A stretch of 64,000 nucleotides of DNA from Xanthomonas sacchari. GTDB taxonomy: Bacteria > Pseudomonadota > Gammaproteobacteria > Xanthomonadales > Xanthomonadaceae. Position 1 is the first letter of the stretch. Every line of letters starts with the position of its first letter. Location: positions 1,798,001 through 1,862,000 of the forward strand of contig NZ_CP132343.1 of NCBI RefSeq assembly GCF_040529065.1, written 5' to 3'. A program made the translations under genes and the position numbers. The notes under the pieces were generated by a model. The model saw only the letters and a list, made by a program, of their open reading frames with translations. It searched no databases and was not told where the DNA came from. Of this stretch, positions 8,048 through 17,070 are shown piece after piece.

Positions 8048-10360
8048 ATGAACAAGTTTTTTGTGTCTCTCGTCATGGCACTGGCCTGCTGCGCCGGCGC
8101 CGCCCACGCTGCGCCCAGCGTCGCCGACTACCAGCGCTCGCTGGGCCTGCGCGAGGCCTGGATCGGCCTGACCGAGAACGTGACCTGGCCGGCGCAGTGG
8201 CGCGACGACGGCGCGTTCTACTACCGCAAGACCGTGCCGGGCGGCTTCGCCTTCGTGGTCGAGGACGTGGCCAGCCAGCGCAAGCAGCCGGCGTTCGACC
8301 AGCAGCGGCTGGCGCGCGCGCTGAGCGCGGCGACCGGCACCGCCTACCCGGCGCTGCGCCTGCCGTTCGTGCGTTTCGCCTACGTCGCCGAGGGTGGCAA
8401 GGCGCAGGCGGCGATCGTCTTCGAGCTCGACGAACTGCCGTGGCGCTGCACCCTCACCACCTACGTCTGTGCGCGCGCCGACAGCGGTCCGCAGCCGCGG
8501 CCGCGCGGGTTCGGCGTGGTGCGCGATCTCAGCGTGCCGGCCGACGCCACCCCGCGGCGCTCGCCGGACGGGCGCTGGGAGGCCTATGTCGACGGCAACG
8601 CGGTGATGCTGCGCGCGGTGGCCGACGGGCGCACGCTGCGCCTGGCCGACGATGGCCGCAGCGACGATTTCTACGATCCGGAAACCATCGCGTGGTCGCC
8701 GGATTCGCAGCGGCTGGCGTTGTACCGGGTGAAGCCCGGCTTTCCCCGCCGCGTCACCCGGGTGGAGGCGGCGCCGCCCGGCGGCGGCCAGCCGATCGTG
8801 CGCACGCAGCTGTATCCCAAGCCCGGCGATGCGGTGGACATCGAGCGACCGGTGCTGTTCGACCTCGGCGCGCTGGCGCGCGGTGGTGCGCCGAGGCGTG
8901 TGGACATCGACGATGCATTGTTCGCCAACCCGTACCAGCTCTCGCCGATCCAGTGGCGACGCGACAGCGCCAGCTTCGTGTTCGACTACGTACAGCGCGG
9001 CTTCCAGCGCATGCGCGCGATCGCGGTGGACGCGGCCACGGGCAAGGCGCATGTGGCGGTGGGCGAGGACGCCAAGACCTTCGTGTACGCCGACCGCAGC
9101 TACCACCACGATGTCGATGGCCTGGGCCAGGAAATCCTGTGGATCTCCGAGCGCGACGGCTGGCGCCACCTGTACCTGTTCGACGGTGCCAGCGGCCGGA
9201 TCAAGACGCAGATCACCAAGGGCGAGTGGATCGTGCGCGACGTGCTGCGCGTGGACGATGCACAGCGGCGCATCTGGTTCACCGCCAGCGGCATGGATGC
9301 GGGCAAGGATCCGTACTACCGGCAACTGTTCGCGGTGGATTTCGACGGCGGCCACCTGACCCGGCTGACCCAGGCCGATGCCGACCACGACGTGGCCATC
9401 GCCGACGACGGACGCCATTACGTGGACGTGTACTCGCGTCCGGACATGGCGCCGGTGATGGAACTGCATGCCATCGACGGGCGCCTGCTGCAGGTGGTGG
9501 AACGCGGCGACATCCGCAAGCTGCAGGCCGCCGGCTGGCGCGCGCCGCAGACCTTCGTCGCCAAGGGCCGCGACGGCAAGACCGACATCTGGGGCATGGT
9601 GGTGCGCCCGCGCGACTACGACCCGCACAAGAAGTATCCGGTGATCGAGAACATCTACGCCGGCCCGCACGATTCCTTCGTGCCCAAGACCTTCTGGCCG
9701 TTCGGCTACCACTCCGGCGGCGACAAGCAGATCGGCATGCAGGCGCAGGCCGACCTGGGCTTCATCGTGGTGATGATCGACGGCATGGGCACGGCCAACC
9801 GTTCCAAGGCCTTCCACGACGTGGCCTGGAAGAACCTCGGCGATTCCGGCTTCCCCGACCGCATCGCCTGGCACAAGGCGATGGCCGCGCAGGATCCGTC
9901 CTACGATATCGGTCGCGTCGGCATCTACGGCGCGTCGGCCGGCGGACAGAGCACGCTGGGCGCGTTGGAGCGGCATCCGGATTTCTACAAGGTGGGCGTG
10001 GCCTATGCGGGGTGCTACGACAACCGCATGGACAAGATCAGCTGGAACGAGCAATGGATGGGCTGGCCGGTGGACGCCAGCTATGCACGCGCCTCCGGCG
10101 TGGACAATGCTGCCAAGCTGCGTGGCGACCTGCTGCTGATCGTCGGCGAGCAGGACAGCAACGTCGACCCGGCCTCGACCGGGCAGGTGGTGGACGCGCT
10201 GATCAAGGCCAACAAGGACTTCGACCTGCTGGTCGTGCCCGGCGGCGAACACACCGTCGGCCGCTCCACCGGCCCCATCGACTATGTGCAGCGTCGCCAG
10301 TACGACTTCTTCGTGCGGCATCTGTTGGGGGAGCCGACGCCGGCGTGGAATCGGTTGTAG
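8048..10360 (+). CDS. S9 family serine peptidase (DPP-IV / prolyl oligopeptidase type), secreted
   Basis: A 770-residue protein from ATG 8048; ATG 8027 (7 residues longer) is an alternative. Its signal peptide (NKFFVSLVMALACCAGAAHA) sends it to the periplasm. Residues about 60-490 match a DPP-IV-type beta-propeller, followed by an alpha/beta-hydrolase domain. The nucleophile is Ser630 in YGASAGGQS, the acid is probably the Asp in GEQDSNVDP and the base is His in PGGEHTVG. Family members remove dipeptides or cleave after proline, giving a possible role in degrading proline-rich peptides near the hydroxyproline-linked genes. Only the serine-peptidase family is directly supported; specificity is inferred. 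Confidence 0.88.
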   Translation: MNKFFVSLVMALACCAGAAHAAPSVADYQRSLGLREAWIGLTENVTWPAQWRDDGAFYYRKTVPGGFAFVVEDVASQRKQPAFDQQRLARALSAATGTAYPALRLPFVRFAYVAEGGKAQAAIVFELDELPWRCTLTTYVCARADSGPQPRPRGFGVVRDLSVPADATPRRSPDGRWEAYVDGNAVMLRAVADGRTLRLADDGRSDDFYDPETIAWSPDSQRLALYRVKPGFPRRVTRVEAAPPGGGQPIVRTQLYPKPGDAVDIERPVLFDLGALARGGAPRRVDIDDALFANPYQLSPIQWRRDSASFVFDYVQRGFQRMRAIAVDAATGKAHVAVGEDAKTFVYADRSYHHDVDGLGQEILWISERDGWRHLYLFDGASGRIKTQITKGEWIVRDVLRVDDAQRRIWFTASGMDAGKDPYYRQLFAVDFDGGHLTRLTQADADHDVAIADDGRHYVDVYSRPDMAPVMELHAIDGRLLQVVERGDIRKLQAAGWRAPQTFVAKGRDGKTDIWGMVVRPRDYDPHKKYPVIENIYAGPHDSFVPKTFWPFGYHSGGDKQIGMQAQADLGFIVVMIDGMGTANRSKAFHDVAWKNLGDSGFPDRIAWHKAMAAQDPSYDIGRVGIYGASAGGQSTLGALERHPDFYKVGVAYAGCYDNRMDKISWNEQWMGWPVDASYARASGVDNAAKLRGDLLLIVGEQDSNVDPASTGQVVDALIKANKDFDLLVVPGGEHTVGRSTGPIDYVQRRQYDFFVRHLLGEPTPAWNRL

Positions 10361-10430
10361 GTGGGGCCGGGATTTGAGATTGGGGATTCGTAAAGACGCG
10401 GTGGCTCTTGTTCCCGCAGGACTCGGCTTT

Positions 10431-10967
10431 TCCCTTCTCCCCTCGGGAGAAGGTGCCCCGCAGGGGCGGATGAGGGTGCGGGAGATGCACCAGGTTCTGG
10501 AGCATCGCGCGGCTCCGTACCCTCACCCCAACCCCTCTCCCGAGGGGAGAGGGGCTTTGGCTCTTCCCTTCTCCCCTCGGGAGAAGGTGCCCCGTAGGGG
10601 CGGATGAGGGTACGGGGAATGCACCAGGTTCTGGGGCATCGCGCGGCTCCGTACCCTCACCCCAACCCCTCTCCCTAGGGGAGAGGGGCTTTGGTTTTTC
10701 CCTTCTCCCCTCGGGAGAAGGTGCCCCGTAGGGGCGGATGAGGGTACGGGGGATGCACCAGGTTCTGGGGCATCGCGCGGCTCCGTACCCTCACCCCAAC
10801 CCCTCTCCCGAGGGGAGAGGGGCTTTGGCTTTTCCCTTCTCCCCTCGGGAGAAGGTGCCCCGCAGGGGCGGATGAGGGTACGGGAGATGCGCCAGGTTCT
10901 GGGGCATCGCGCGGCTCCGTACCCTCACCCCAACCCCCTCCCGGGGGGAGAGGGGCTTTCGCTGTCA
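10431..10967. repeat. Tandem array of four 134-base intergenic repeat units
   Basis: Units start at 10432, 10566, 10700 and 10834, an exact 134-base period; the last is a few bases shorter. Each unit runs from a CCTTCTCCCC/GGGAGAAGG hairpin through GGTGCCCCG and GCGGATGAGGG to a CCCTCACCCCAACCCC segment and a CCTCTCCC/GGGGAGAGG hairpin. The outer parts are the reverse complement of the array at 5.8 kb, but the roughly 40-base centre (ACCAGGTTCTGG and GCGCGGCTCCG) is different. The array is flanked by short AATCCC/GGGATT repeat fragments at about 10372-10392 and 10988-11020. It fills most of the gap after the S9 peptidase, and no gene is seen there. Confidence 0.9.
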
Positions 10968-11078
10968 GCGCAGACGCGCCCGCTCTTACCAATCCCAATC
11001 CCGACTCCCCAATCCCACCCTAAAGCCACCGCCAACTCCGCCGATAACCCGGCAAGTCTCCCTGCGCCCCGGCCCGCC

Positions 11079-11387
11079 ATGACCGCCATCGCTCCCAGTT
11101 CCTCGATCGCGCTGTCCGGCATGCGCGCGGCGACGTCCGGCTTGCAGGTGCGTGCCAACAACATCGCCAATCTCGCCACCGACGGGTTCCAGCGTTCGGT
11201 GCCGGTGAACCAGGCGAGCGCCGGCGGTGGCGTGGTCGGCCAGGTGCAGCAGGCCGACGGGCAGGGCAGCGATCTGGTCGACGACATGGTCGGCACGCTG
11301 ACCGAACGCACCGCGTTCCAGGCCAACGCGCGCGTGCTGCGTGCGGCCGACGACAGCATCGGCAGTCTGCTCGACGTGCTCGCCTAA
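11079..11387 (+). CDS. Minimal flagellar-rod-like protein
   Basis: A 102-residue protein with two recognisable pieces. The N-terminus (about 8-36, SGMRAATSGLQVRANNIANLATDGFQ) matches the flagellar basal-body rod N-terminal signature (ANNIANxxTxGFQR). The C-terminus (about 60-102, DDMVGTLTERTAFQANARVLRAADDSIGSLLDVLA) matches the Flg_bbr_C helix. The variable middle of FlgB/FlgC/FlgG-type proteins is almost absent. No other flagellar gene is nearby, and it stands alone between a repeat array and the carbohydrate island. It may be a stand-alone axial-like protein or a relic; the heptad-like ends appear intact. Its function is not known. Confidence 0.7.
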   Translation: MTAIAPSSSIALSGMRAATSGLQVRANNIANLATDGFQRSVPVNQASAGGGVVGQVQQADGQGSDLVDDMVGTLTERTAFQANARVLRAADDSIGSLLDVLA

Positions 11388-11443
11388 GCCGTCGCTGACG
11401 CGCCGGGCTCCCGCAACGCAGCATCGGCGCGACCCCGCGGCTG

Positions 11444-11485
11444 TGCGGTTTTCCGCATCCATCCTCGGCACAGCGCACAAGACGC
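11444..11485 (+). promoter_or_regulatory. Bipartite island motif, site A
   Basis: TGCGGTTTTCCGCA (a TGCGG/CCGCA palindrome, 11444-11457) is followed after exactly 19 bases by ACAAGACGC (11477-11485). It lies 52 bases before the ATG of the Tat-exported protein. The same layout recurs at sites B, C and D. A third, weaker element CACGATGCGACG begins 16 bases further on. Its role as an operator or promoter of a shared regulon is inferred from the repetition. Confidence 0.7.
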
Positions 11486-11537
11486 TGCGGCGCGCGCAGC
11501 GCACGATGCGACGATCGCATTGCATCGGGGACGGTAG

Positions 11538-13904
11538 ATGGATCGGAGAGATTTCCTGCGGCAGGGCCTGGCCGTTGGCGCGGTTGCCGGCGTGGAAGCG
11601 CTGGCCGGGCGTGCCGCCGCGGCACCCATAGCGGCCAGCGCCGCGCGTGCGCCTGCGCCGCCGCAACTGCAGCCGCTGGCGGCCGACGCGCTGGCCGGGC
11701 ATACCCTGCAATGCCGTTTCGTCGAGGCCGGCGCGACCTGGGAGGTGTACGAAGACCTGCGCCAGCCCGACGGCGATCTGACCCTGCGCGGGCCGGGTGG
11801 GGCGTTGGTGCTGGGCAAGCGCACCGAAGCGGTGTTCCCGGCGGCGCAGGCGCCGTATTTCGGCATGGCCCTGGCCGAGGTGGCGATGGCCGATGCCGAC
11901 CTGCTCGCCGACCGCCTGCTGCGCGACGGCGATCCGCGCGCCGACGAGGTGCGCGACGTGGCGCCGCCGCCGGCCTCGCAACTGGATCCCAAGGACTACA
12001 ACGGGCGCCTGCCGTGGACCACCTTCGTCGGTACCCGCGAATGCGCCGACACCATGCCGGTGTACCCGGACGGGCGCACCCGCTGCTACCGCGCGATCCA
12101 GGCGTTCCCGGAACTGGGCAAGGACGAACTGGTGCGGCGCCGCAGCGAAGGCCTGCTCGGCGGCTGGATGCCGGCGGTGCGCAAGGTGGTGCCGGCCGGC
12201 GAGGGCCGCTACTACGACATCCTGCTGTTCGCCGACGTGCTGGCCGAGGATCGCTTCGTGGTGCAGACCTGGCACCGCAGTGCGCTGGTCGAGCACGGCA
12301 AGGTCAGCAAGGTGGTGTACGGCTACAGCTATCCCGACTACCCGCCGCGGCGCGGCCCGCGCAGCGCCGAGGATTTCTACCGCGGCCTGCTCGCCTTCGC
12401 CGGCTACTGGCAGGCGCAGCTCGCCGACACCGTGCAGGCGCAGACTCCGGATGCGAGCTGGCGCGACATGGCGCGCTTCGCCTTCGCCCGCGAACTGGTG
12501 GTGCGCCCGGGCGGAACCTATCCCAAGTACGGCGCGGTGGACCGCGACTACTACGGCAACGAGTACGATGGTTTCCAGGACACCTTCACCAGTTCGCTGT
12601 ACGCCAACCTGGAGTGGGGCCGCTTCGCCCAGGCCGCGGCGGTGCTGGACGGGTATTTCAGCGATTTCGTGCAGGCCGATGGCATGGTCAACATGCGCGG
12701 CCCGGAGACCGGGCAGTTCGGGCTGACCCTGTCGCTGCTGGCGCGCTACCTGCGCTACACCGGCGATGCCGCGCTGCTGCGCAAGCACCGCGACAAGATC
12801 GCCGCCACCGCGCAGGTGCTGGTCGAACTGCACGATGCCAGCCTGCGCCTGCCGGCATCGGCACCGGGGCATGGCCTGCTCCACGGCTGGAACGAATCCG
12901 ATGCCTGCCTGTTCCCCGATCCGCAGGTGTGGTGGAAGCCGTACTACGCCAACAGCGCGCTGACGGTGCGCGGCTGGCAGGACCTGGCGGCGGTGTGGAG
13001 CGACATCGCCGGGCCGGGCGGGCAGGCCGCCGCGGCGCAATGGCAGCGCCGTGCGCAGCAACTCTCTGCGCAGCTGCTGCGCACGCTGCGTGGCAACATC
13101 CGCCGCGATCTGCAGCCGCCTTACATCGGCCCGCTGCCGGGGGTGAAGCTGACGTTCCGCCAGTCGCTGCAGCAGGAGCATCCCAGCGAGCAGGGCTGGC
13201 CGCACCGCGCCTATGCCGAACTGCTGCAGGCCGACGTGCTGCCCGACGACCTGGCGCACCTGGTCATCGACTGCGTACGCGGCCACGGCGGCACCAGCCT
13301 CGGTGTGGTCGGCAACATCACCGCGCCGACCCCGGAGGCGCGCGACCTGCTCGGCTTCATCTCCTACGGCTACGCGCAGCAGTTGCTGCGCCTGGACCGG
13401 ATCGAGGAATACCTGCTGTTCCTGTACGCGCACCGCTTCCACGTGCATACCCGCGGCAGCTGGACCGCGGGCGAGGTCAGCGGCATCACCGGCGGCATGC
13501 CGCTGTTCTGCATCCCGGCGCAGCTGACCATTCCGCTGCTGCTGCGCTGGATGCTGGTGTTCGAGGACAGCACCGGCGAGGAACTGTTCCTGGCGCGGGC
13601 GGTGCCGCGCGACTGGCTGGGCAGCGGCGAGACGATCGCGATCGACGCGGCGCCGACGCGCTGGGGCAGGGTGTCGCTGGCGCTGCACGCGGATCCGGCG
13701 CGCAAGCGCATCGACGGCAGCGTGACGCTGCCGGCGCAGCGGCCGGCACGCACCTGGCTGACCCTGCGCGTGCCGGCCGGCACTCGCCTGCAGGAAGTGC
13801 GGCTGGACGGGCAGCCGGCGGTGCTGTCCGGGCCGCACAACGAGCGCGTACTGGTGCCGGCCGGCAGCGCGGCGACGGTGGCGATTTCGGCCGTCTACGG
13901 CTGA
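11538..13904 (+). CDS. Tat-exported (alpha/alpha)6-barrel-like putative glycosidase, family unassigned
   Basis: A 788-residue protein whose N-terminus MDRRDFLRQGLAVGAVAG is a textbook twin-arginine signal (RRDFLRQ), so it is exported folded to the periplasm. GGGGACGG at 11527-11534 precedes the ATG. I cannot place it in a named family. Residues about 300-660 have the look of a six-hairpin glycosidase: alternating aromatic-rich helices, FQDTFTSSLYANLEWGRF, a likely acidic pair in LLHGWNESDACLF, and AGEVSGITGGMPLFC. The C-terminal 120 residues look like a beta-sandwich, as in GH78/GH127-type enzymes. It carries the same upstream motif as the other island genes, so a role in arabinose- or galactose-containing glycan breakdown is inferred. 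Confidence 0.65.
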   Translation: MDRRDFLRQGLAVGAVAGVEALAGRAAAAPIAASAARAPAPPQLQPLAADALAGHTLQCRFVEAGATWEVYEDLRQPDGDLTLRGPGGALVLGKRTEAVFPAAQAPYFGMALAEVAMADADLLADRLLRDGDPRADEVRDVAPPPASQLDPKDYNGRLPWTTFVGTRECADTMPVYPDGRTRCYRAIQAFPELGKDELVRRRSEGLLGGWMPAVRKVVPAGEGRYYDILLFADVLAEDRFVVQTWHRSALVEHGKVSKVVYGYSYPDYPPRRGPRSAEDFYRGLLAFAGYWQAQLADTVQAQTPDASWRDMARFAFARELVVRPGGTYPKYGAVDRDYYGNEYDGFQDTFTSSLYANLEWGRFAQAAAVLDGYFSDFVQADGMVNMRGPETGQFGLTLSLLARYLRYTGDAALLRKHRDKIAATAQVLVELHDASLRLPASAPGHGLLHGWNESDACLFPDPQVWWKPYYANSALTVRGWQDLAAVWSDIAGPGGQAAAAQWQRRAQQLSAQLLRTLRGNIRRDLQPPYIGPLPGVKLTFRQSLQQEHPSEQGWPHRAYAELLQADVLPDDLAHLVIDCVRGHGGTSLGVVGNITAPTPEARDLLGFISYGYAQQLLRLDRIEEYLLFLYAHRFHVHTRGSWTAGEVSGITGGMPLFCIPAQLTIPLLLRWMLVFEDSTGEELFLARAVPRDWLGSGETIAIDAAPTRWGRVSLALHADPARKRIDGSVTLPAQRPARTWLTLRVPAGTRLQEVRLDGQPAVLSGPHNERVLVPAGSAATVAISAVYG

Positions 13905-14236
13905 GTGGCGAAAAAGTCGGAAACGTCCCGCCGGCCCGCGGGGCAGTGCGGTATTCCGCACGTTTTCCCGATAAATACGACAAGACGCCGCGCGCGTCCT
14001 ACGCGCACATTGTGACCGTGCAGTGAATGTCCAGGGGGAGATTCGTTGCACGTCACCGGGGACGCAGCGCATGGGTCGTGCGCGTCGCCGTGCAGGCGGC
14101 GTCGGGATCGTCCCGTCCGGCGGCGCATGCGTGGACACGTCCGTTTTCGTATCCGCCACACGCGCTGGCGACGGGGCCCCGCCTGGGGAAGGGCGGCGCT
14201 CCGACGAACGCCAGGCTGCCGCTCAGGAGATTTCCG
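13905..14236 (+). promoter_or_regulatory. Leader region of TonB receptor 1 (332 bases)
   Basis: No convincing gene is seen here. It contains site B of the bipartite motif at its 5' side, then about 248 bases before the receptor ATG. A CACATTGTGACC element at 14006-14017 has close counterparts downstream of sites C and D. If transcription starts near site B, the mRNA has an unusually long 5' leader. The receptor frame happens to be open through the leader from ATG 14027, but that stretch is Arg/Pro-rich and has no signal-peptide character. Confidence 0.5.
13947..13988 (+). promoter_or_regulatory. Bipartite island motif, site B
   Basis: TGCGGTATTCCGCA (13947-13960) is followed after exactly 19 bases by ACAAGACGC (13980-13988). 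The first box is a perfect TGCGG-N4-CCGCA inverted repeat, as at site A. It lies 43 bases after the stop of the Tat-exported protein and upstream of the receptor / GH121 / GH43 operon, which suggests that this operon has its own promoter. Confidence 0.75.
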
Positions 14237-17065
14237 ATGCCGTCTTTGCTCGAACGCGTTGCGCCGCTGCTCCCGTGTTCCTGGCGCGCCGCGCCGCAGC
14301 CCGGTCCGCTGGCCGCGGCCATCTGCACCGCCCTGGCCCTGCTCGCGCCGGCAGCGCAGGCGCAGGAGGCGCAGACCCAGGACACCCAGGCGACCACCCT
14401 GGAACGGATCAGCGTCACAGGCAGCCACCTGCGCCGCGTCGATGCGGAGACCGCCAGCCCGGTCATCACCATCGACCGCCAGCGCATCGAGGACAGCGGC
14501 CAGGACACCCTCGGCCAGCTGCTGCAGCAACTGCCGGCGATGGCCGGCAACATGCCCAACGTCTCGCTCAATTCCGGCTTCAGCCATGGCCGCGCGCTGG
14601 TGTCGCTGCGCAACCTCGGCCCCGAGCGCACCCTGGTGCTGGTCAACGGCCACCGCATGGCCGGGCCGGCCAGCAGTGTCTCGGCCGCGCCCGGCGTGGA
14701 CGTCAACGCGATTCCGGCGGCGATGGTCGAGCGCATCGAGGTGCTCACCGACGGCGCCTCGTCGGTGTACGGCTCCGACGCCATAGCCGGCGTGGTCAAC
14801 ATCATCCTCAAGGACAAGTACGATGGCTTCGCCGCCACCGCCGACTACGGCCTGAGCACGCACGGCGACGGCAACCGCCGCTCGCTCGGGCTGGAGTGGG
14901 GCAAGACCTGGGAGCGCGGCGGGCTGATCCTCGGCGTGAGCCGCAGCTCGATGAACGCGCTGTACGACAGCGATCGCGACTACGCGCGCACCGCGCAGAA
15001 CTACCTCAACGGCCAGGTGGTCGAGCGCCGCGGCAACGGCACCCGCGCCTTCCTCAGCAACGGCAGCGTGCTGACCCCCAATGCCGACCTGCCGCCGGGC
15101 CAGGTCACCGCCAGCGACTTCCACACCTACAGCCAGGCGGTGGAAGGCTACAACTCCTACACCGGGCAGTACCTGATCACCCCGGTGCAGCGCACCAACG
15201 CCTCGGCGCACGCCAGTTTCGACTTCACCCCGAACGTGCAGGGCTACCTGGACATGTTCTGGACCCGCAGCGAGACCACCTCGCAGCTCACCGCCTACGG
15301 CCTGGAACTGCCCAACGCCGCGCAGAACTACTACAACCCCTTCGGCAGCCAGCTCAGCCGCTACCTGCTGCGCTCGGTGCCGGCCAACACCCGCGTCTAC
15401 ACCTCGACGATGTACCAGACCAACATCGTCGCCGGGTTGCGCGGCAAGTTCGGCGACAGCAGCTGGCAATGGGACGCGGCGGCCGGCTACGCGCACTACA
15501 AGGACACCCTGGTGCGCAACGGCTTCTCCATCACCTCGGCACTGAACAACGCGGTCGGCGCCTCGTTCCGCGACACCGACGGCACCATCAAGTGCGGCAC
15601 GCCCGGCAACGTCATCGCCGGCTGTACCCCGATCAACGTGTTCAACCCGGACGATCCGGCCACCATCGCCGCGATCAAGGCCACCCAGAGCGCGGTCGAC
15701 CTGATCGACGAGAGCACGATGAAATTCGCCGAGGCCAGCGTCAACGGCGACCTGTTCGCGATGCCGGCCGGTGCGGTGCAGGCGGCGTTCGGCCTGTCGT
15801 TCCGCAAGAACGGCTTCTCGCAGGGCACCAGCAACCCGGTGGCGGCGGCCGATGCGGAAGGCAACTGCGACTACAACGACGGTTGCATCATGAACCAGGG
15901 CCACGACGAAACCATCAAGGAGGCCTACGCCGAAGTGCTGGTGCCGCTGCTCAAGGGCGTGACCGGCGCGCAGGCGCTGAACCTCAACCTGGGCACGCGC
16001 TACTCGCGCTACGACTACTGGGGCAGCACCACCAACAGCAAGGTGGCGCTGGAATGGCGGCCGATCGACAACCTGCTGATCCGCGCCACCGGCTCGCAGG
16101 TGTTCCGCGCGCCCGCGCTGGGCGATCTGTACGGCTCGCCGTTCAACGGCGTGGTCGACGACGCCGGGACCTACACCGATCCGTGCAACGGCTACACCGG
16201 CGGCGGCAACCCCGCGGCCTGCGCCAACGTGCCGACCAACGGCAGCTTCGTCAACAGCTCGTCCTTCACCGTGCTCACCACCGGCTCGGCCAACGCGGGC
16301 TTCGCGATCAAGCCCGAGCAGGGCCGCTCCTACAACATCGGCGCGGTGTACGACCCGGGCTGGGCCGAGGGCCTGTCGTTGAATCTGGACAGCTGGCGCG
16401 TCACCCTGGACGACATGATCAACGGCACCGGCCTGGATCAGGTGCTGCAGAACTGCTACGACGGCCAGAGCGCCTATTGCCCGCTGATCAAGCGCGGCCC
16501 CACCGGCCAACTGGTCAGCGTCACCGTGCCGTTCGCGATCAACAGCGGCAAGGTCGACATCCGCGGCGACGACGTCGGCATCAAGTACGCCTTGCCGGAG
16601 ACGGCCTGGGGCCGCTTCCGCGCCGGCGTCGATGCCACCTACCTGTCCAGCTACAAGTTCAGCGGCGATCCGCACAACTACGTGGGCGAACAATCCAGCT
16701 ACGGCAACATGCCGCGCTGGCGCGCCAACTTCACGCTCGACTGGGACAACGGCCCCTGGCACGCGAGCTGGAACACGCGCCTGATCGGGCGCACCACCGT
16801 CGGCAGCGCCTACGAGGACTTCTGCGTCAACACCGCCGCCGACGGCAGTTGCGTGTACTTCCCGGTCGGCGCGGTGACTTATCACGACGCCAGCGTGAGC
16901 CGGAAGTTCGAGAGCCTGCATACCACCCTGGCGCTGGGCGTGAACAACCTCGGCAATCGCACGCCGCCGCGCTACTACGGCTATGCCAGCGCGGCCAACA
17001 CCGATGCGTTCACCTACGACACGCTGGGGCGCTACTTCTGGGCACGGATCAGGACCGAGTTTTGA
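14237..17065 (+). CDS. TonB-dependent outer-membrane receptor 1
   Basis: A 942-residue protein from ATG 14237, preceded by CAGGAGA at 14223-14229. The signal peptide is long (about 43 residues ending APAAQAQ). A plug domain follows (about 60-190, with SVTGSHLRRVD, LVLVNGHRMAG and VERIEVLTDGASSVYGSDAIAG), then a 22-strand-type beta-barrel ending in the terminal aromatic YFWARIRTEF. Such receptors import ligands with TonB-ExbBD energy. No N-terminal signalling domain or linked sigma/anti-sigma pair is seen. It is a paralogue of the receptor at 28.5 kb, sharing CNGYTGG and AACANVPT loops. The next gene begins within six bases, so it is co-transcribed with the GH121-like and GH43 enzymes; arabino-oligosaccharide or glycopeptide import is inferred. 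Confidence 0.93.
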   Translation: MPSLLERVAPLLPCSWRAAPQPGPLAAAICTALALLAPAAQAQEAQTQDTQATTLERISVTGSHLRRVDAETASPVITIDRQRIEDSGQDTLGQLLQQLPAMAGNMPNVSLNSGFSHGRALVSLRNLGPERTLVLVNGHRMAGPASSVSAAPGVDVNAIPAAMVERIEVLTDGASSVYGSDAIAGVVNIILKDKYDGFAATADYGLSTHGDGNRRSLGLEWGKTWERGGLILGVSRSSMNALYDSDRDYARTAQNYLNGQVVERRGNGTRAFLSNGSVLTPNADLPPGQVTASDFHTYSQAVEGYNSYTGQYLITPVQRTNASAHASFDFTPNVQGYLDMFWTRSETTSQLTAYGLELPNAAQNYYNPFGSQLSRYLLRSVPANTRVYTSTMYQTNIVAGLRGKFGDSSWQWDAAAGYAHYKDTLVRNGFSITSALNNAVGASFRDTDGTIKCGTPGNVIAGCTPINVFNPDDPATIAAIKATQSAVDLIDESTMKFAEASVNGDLFAMPAGAVQAAFGLSFRKNGFSQGTSNPVAAADAEGNCDYNDGCIMNQGHDETIKEAYAEVLVPLLKGVTGAQALNLNLGTRYSRYDYWGSTTNSKVALEWRPIDNLLIRATGSQVFRAPALGDLYGSPFNGVVDDAGTYTDPCNGYTGGGNPAACANVPTNGSFVNSSSFTVLTTGSANAGFAIKPEQGRSYNIGAVYDPGWAEGLSLNLDSWRVTLDDMINGTGLDQVLQNCYDGQSAYCPLIKRGPTGQLVSVTVPFAINSGKVDIRGDDVGIKYALPETAWGRFRAGVDATYLSSYKFSGDPHNYVGEQSSYGNMPRWRANFTLDWDNGPWHASWNTRLIGRTTVGSAYEDFCVNTAADGSCVYFPVGAVTYHDASVSRKFESLHTTLALGVNNLGNRTPPRYYGYASAANTDAFTYDTLGRYFWARIRTEF

Positions 17066-17070
17066 GTCGC

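Noticed and set aside
10431-10967. Regular array considered as CRISPR
   Set aside because: Units of 134 bases repeat head to tail with no unique spacers and no cas genes nearby.
14006-14017. CACATTGTGACC (and CACAGTGTGACC at 28164) as Clp/CRP sites
   Set aside because: Only a half-site TGTGA is present; the TCACA partner at six bases is absent. Kept only as a shared downstream element.
14027-14236. In-frame 70-residue N-terminal extension of TonB receptor 1 from ATG 14027
   Set aside because: The extension is Arg/Pro-rich and would bury the signal peptide. ATG 14237 has CAGGAGA at proper spacing and opens a normal signal sequence.
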